A stretch of DNA of 64,000 nucleotides, from assembly GCF_003259845.1 (NCBI RefSeq), contig NZ_QLMJ01000005.1, positions 62,001 to 126,000 of the forward strand. The letters run 5' to 3'. This DNA is from Actinoplanes lutulentus. Its GTDB lineage: Bacteria; Actinomycetota; Actinomycetes; Mycobacteriales; Micromonosporaceae. Below, piece after piece: positions 61,470-64,000 of this stretch; position 1 is the stretch's first letter; the number at the start of each line of letters is the position of its first letter. The notes under the pieces were generated by a model. That model was not told the DNA's origin. It saw only the letters and a list, made by a program, of their open reading frames with translations, and did no database searches. Both the position numbers and the translations under genes were made by a program.

Positions 61470-62100
61470 ACCTGCCGAACTGGATCCAGTTCACGTTGAG
61501 GAACTCGCTGTCGTCCACCGCGGCGAACGTCACGAACACCGTGTGTACCCCGGTGACCGGCTGAAGCGCCGCGGTGTCGGTACGCCAGACCTGCCACCCG
61601 CCGGTGTTGCTCACCGAGACCTCGCCGACCGGGGCGCTGTCCTTGCTGTCGAGGCGGATCTCCAGACGGCCGGTGATCCCGGCGCCGGACGCCACCCGGA
61701 CCTTCGCCTTAGTCGCCGCCACCTCGCCGAACTCGAAGTTGTCGAACCGCAGGTGGTCGTTCCGGTTGATCCAGCCGATGTTCTGGCCGCCGCCCTCGTC
61801 CTCGGTGTCCTGCGCCTCGACGCCGGCCAGCTCGGTCGCCGACTCGGCCTGGAGAGCCGCGTACTCGATGGGTTTCGGCTTTTCCGTCGTCGCCACCGGC
61901 GCCGGGGCGGCACTGGTCGCCGGGGCAGCGCTCGCGGGCGCGGCGACCGGCACCTGTGGCAGAGCCTCGGCCGGGGTGTCCTGCCAGCGGCCGAGCCCGT
62001 ATCCCAGCAGCACCAGCGCGACACCGCCGAGCGACGTCAGAACCCGGCGACGGGCCGTCCACGAGCGCGTGCGGTAGACGTTCGGAGATCGATGGTCCAC
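61468..62100 (-). CDS. Membrane-anchored CBM6-type carbohydrate-binding protein
   Basis: 210 residues. A basic cytoplasmic N-terminus, one membrane helix near 20-37 (signal anchor or uncleaved signal), an Ala/Pro/Thr linker to about 75, then a CBM6-like beta sandwich (ALQAESATELAGV, GWINRNDHLRFDNFEFG, ending FLNVNWIQFGR). No catalytic domain. Likely binds wall or environmental glycans. Confidence 0.85.
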   Translation of the reverse strand: MDHRSPNVYRTRSWTARRRVLTSLGGVALVLLGYGLGRWQDTPAEALPQVPVAAPASAAPATSAAPAPVATTEKPKPIEYAALQAESATELAGVEAQDTEDEGGGQNIGWINRNDHLRFDNFEFGEVAATKAKVRVASGAGITGRLEIRLDSKDSAPVGEVSVSNTGGWQVWRTDTAALQPVTGVHTVFVTFAAVDDSEFLNVNWIQFGR

Positions 62101-62134
62101 CGGCAGAATGTAACCGCTGCGCCCGATGCCGCGC

Positions 62135-64000
62135 TCAGACGGGGGCGCCCTCCAGGAACAGGCGGCCCGCCTCCGACGCCGGCACCGGGCGGGAGAAGTA
62201 GTAGCCCTGTGCGAACCCGCAGCCCATCTCGCGCAGCGCCGCCAGCTGGCCGAACTCCTCGATGCCCTCGGCCACCGTCGCCATGCCCAGGCTCTTGCCG
62301 AGCCGGACGATCGTGTCGGTCAGCGCCGTGTCGTCGGCGAGGATGCCGAGGCGTTCGACGAACGAGCGGTCGATCTTCAGGGTGTCGACCGGGAAGCGGC
62401 GCAGGTACGCGAGGGACGAATATCCCGTACCGAAGTCGTCGATCGCGAGAGTGAGTCCCAGGGCCTTGAGACGGACCAGCTGCTCCAGGTTGGCCTCGGT
62501 GTCGGTCATCAGGACGCTCTCGGTCATCTCCAGGCAGAGGCAGTCGGCGGGCATGCCGGTCTCGGCGAGCACGGCGGCAACGGTCTCGGCGAGGTCGGCC
62601 TGGTCGAACTGGCGTACCGAGACGTTGACGCTCATCTTCAGCGGGCGGCCGCCGGCGGCGTTGCTCCACTCCATGGCCTGACGGCAGGCCTCGTGCAGGA
62701 CCCAGCGGCCGAGCGGCACGATCAGGCCGGTGGCCTCGGCGATCGGGATGAAGTCCAGCGGGTTGATCATGCCGCGGGTCGGGTGCGGCCAGCGTGCGAG
62801 CGCTTCGAAGCCGACCACCTCGTGGGTGACCAGGTCGACGGTGGGCTGGTAGTGCAGTTGCAGCTCGCCGCGTTCCAGGGCGCCGCGCAGGTCGGACTCG
62901 AGCTCGAGGCGTTCCATCAGGCCCTCGCGCATCCGGGGGTGGTACCCGGCGAAGATGTTGCCGCCGACCGACTTGGCGTGGTGCATGGCGAGGTCGGCGT
63001 TGCGCATCAGCTGGTCGGCGCGCTCGGTGGCGGACCCGGCGTCGAGGTCGGCGACACCGGCCAGGCCGATGCTGCCCCGGACGTGGATCTGCCGTTCGCC
63101 GACCAGGACAGCCGCGTCGAGGTCGTCGAGGATGCGCCGGGCGACGCCTTCGGTCGAGGCCGAGTCCCCGGCGAGCAGCACGCCGAACTCGTCGGCGCCG
63201 AAGCGGGCGACCAGGTCGGTGTCGCGTACGCATGCCTTGATCCGATCGGCGACCTGGACCAGGAGCTGGTCGCCGGCGAGGTGACCGAGGCTGTCGTTGA
63301 CCCGCTTGAACCCGTCCAGATCGAAGTGCAGCACGGTGACGTCCTCCGGGCCGGCCAGAGCCGCCGCGGTCCGGTCGCGGAACAGGGCGCGGTTCGCCAG
63401 TTGGGTGAGCGAGTCGTGGTACGCCTCGTGCACCAGCTGCTCCTGCAGCTCCATCCGCTCGCTGATGTCGCGGGTGTTCAGCACGAGACCACGCACGTGC
63501 GGGTCGTCGAGCAGGTTCGTGATGGTCATCTCGGCCTGACGGGGGCGGCCGTCGCGGTGCGGCACTGTCAGTTCGAGGACGGTCGTGGCATGCGGGCGGC
63601 CGGCGACCTGCCGCAGCGCCTGGGCCAGCCGCATCGCCGACTCGGGGTCGAGCAGCTGGGTGAGGCGGCGGCCGGTGAGCAGCCGCGGCGTGTGCCCGAA
63701 GATCCGCTGCACCGACTCGCTCTGGTAGATCACGTCGGCGTCCGTGCTGACCACGGTCACCACGTCGGAGCTCTGCTGGACGAGCGCGTGGAACTGCTGC
63801 TCGCGGGCGTACAGCTCGGCGGTCCGGTCGGCGACCCGCTTCTCCAGGTCGCGGGTCAGGCTGCGGTTCTCCAGCTGGGTGAGCAGCTGCCGGCCCACGA
63901 TCAACAAGATCAGGAACGAGCGTGTGTACGCGACGAAGGGGTGACTGTGCCCGGTCGAGACATGGAACAGCACGCTGGAGGCGAGCGCGGCCAGCACCGC
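62135..64000 (-). CDS. Membrane PAS-GGDEF-EAL cyclic-di-GMP protein, 5' end off the window
   Basis: At least 621 residues, open at the right edge. Order: the end of a membrane sensor, a short coiled coil (LENRSLTRDLEKRVADRTAEL), a PAS domain (about 70-190), GGDEF (about 195-355) and EAL (about 365-620). The diguanylate cyclase signature is GADEF, and the RxxD inhibitory site (RDTD) is intact five residues before it. EAL motifs EALARW, EMTES and DDFGTGYSSL with the catalytic Glu/Asp set are present, so phosphodiesterase activity is likely; cyclase activity is uncertain. Confidence 0.95.
   Translation of the reverse strand, partial: AVLAALASSVLFHVSTGHSHPFVAYTRSFLILLIVGRQLLTQLENRSLTRDLEKRVADRTAELYAREQQFHALVQQSSDVVTVVSTDADVIYQSESVQRIFGHTPRLLTGRRLTQLLDPESAMRLAQALRQVAGRPHATTVLELTVPHRDGRPRQAEMTITNLLDDPHVRGLVLNTRDISERMELQEQLVHEAYHDSLTQLANRALFRDRTAAALAGPEDVTVLHFDLDGFKRVNDSLGHLAGDQLLVQVADRIKACVRDTDLVARFGADEFGVLLAGDSASTEGVARRILDDLDAAVLVGERQIHVRGSIGLAGVADLDAGSATERADQLMRNADLAMHHAKSVGGNIFAGYHPRMREGLMERLELESDLRGALERGELQLHYQPTVDLVTHEVVGFEALARWPHPTRGMINPLDFIPIAEATGLIVPLGRWVLHEACRQAMEWSNAAGGRPLKMSVNVSVRQFDQADLAETVAAVLAETGMPADCLCLEMTESVLMTDTEANLEQLVRLKALGLTLAIDDFGTGYSSLAYLRRFPVDTLKIDRSFVERLGILADDTALTDTIVRLGKSLGMATVAEGIEEFGQLAALREMGCGFAQGYYFSRPVPASEAGRLFLEGAPV

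Overview
The window is high-GC actinobacterial chromosome. Many GTG starts, ATGA/GTGA start-stop overlaps, leaderless promoters, IdeR/DmdR1-type iron boxes, a SigE-family ECF sigma factor and the aerobic cobalamin route fit an Actinoplanes-like member of the Micromonosporaceae; that placement is inference. No rRNA, tRNA, phage, insertion sequence or CRISPR array was seen.

Layout. 1-1925: left-truncated zinc-type dehydrogenase divergent from a LacI repressor, with an operator between. 1970-3315: SigE-family sigma factor and a coupled membrane partner. 3468-8310: SGNH hydrolase, a repeat island, beta-carbonic anhydrase and glycogen phosphorylase. 8441-27485: a large iron block. It holds a YncE-like secreted protein, a Sfp-type phosphopantetheinyl transferase, a WxL-domain / DUF916 / sortase operon divergent from a siderophore-uptake operon that includes an LPKTG surface protein, a one-module EntF-like NRPS, a Fes-like esterase, and a five-gene 2,3-dihydroxybenzoate operon (ArCP-entA-entC-entE-entB). 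27542-29716: STAND ATPase without a sensor domain. 29778-31289: ArnT/PMT-type glycosyltransferase. 31290-31870: second repeat island. 31871-33975: MFS transporter and siderophore-interacting reductase. 34157-35653: asparagine/glycine-rich surface protein. 35916-40603: GDPD, GMC oxidoreductase, a possible Arg-rich peptide and a dimethylglycine-oxidase-like protein. 40692: secreted lectin. 41575-50102: seven-gene exopolysaccharide operon facing a secreted GH5-like glycosidase. 51726-59727: cobalamin genes cobIJ, cobH, cobG, cobN, cobF, with a B12 riboswitch before cobN. 59744-64000: dinB, Hsp20, a CBM6 protein and a right-truncated GGDEF/EAL protein.

How it fits together. Four good iron boxes and two weaker ones mark the siderophore genes. 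The 2,3-DHB genes, free ArCP, seryl-type NRPS with thioesterase, phosphopantetheinyl transferase and Fes-like esterase predict an enterobactin-type tri-(DHB-Ser) catecholate. Import would use the lipoprotein and two FecCD permeases (no ATPase gene is present), and iron release the esterase or the ViuB-like reductase. The most unusual part is the iron-box-controlled surface apparatus at 10222-17739, in which a WxL-domain protein and an LPKTG protein share an extracellular module across one iron box and a sortase is encoded in the same block. Two convergent intergenic islands carry the same roughly 63-bp repeat family, and a separate REP-like hairpin family occurs twice, once inside a coding sequence.
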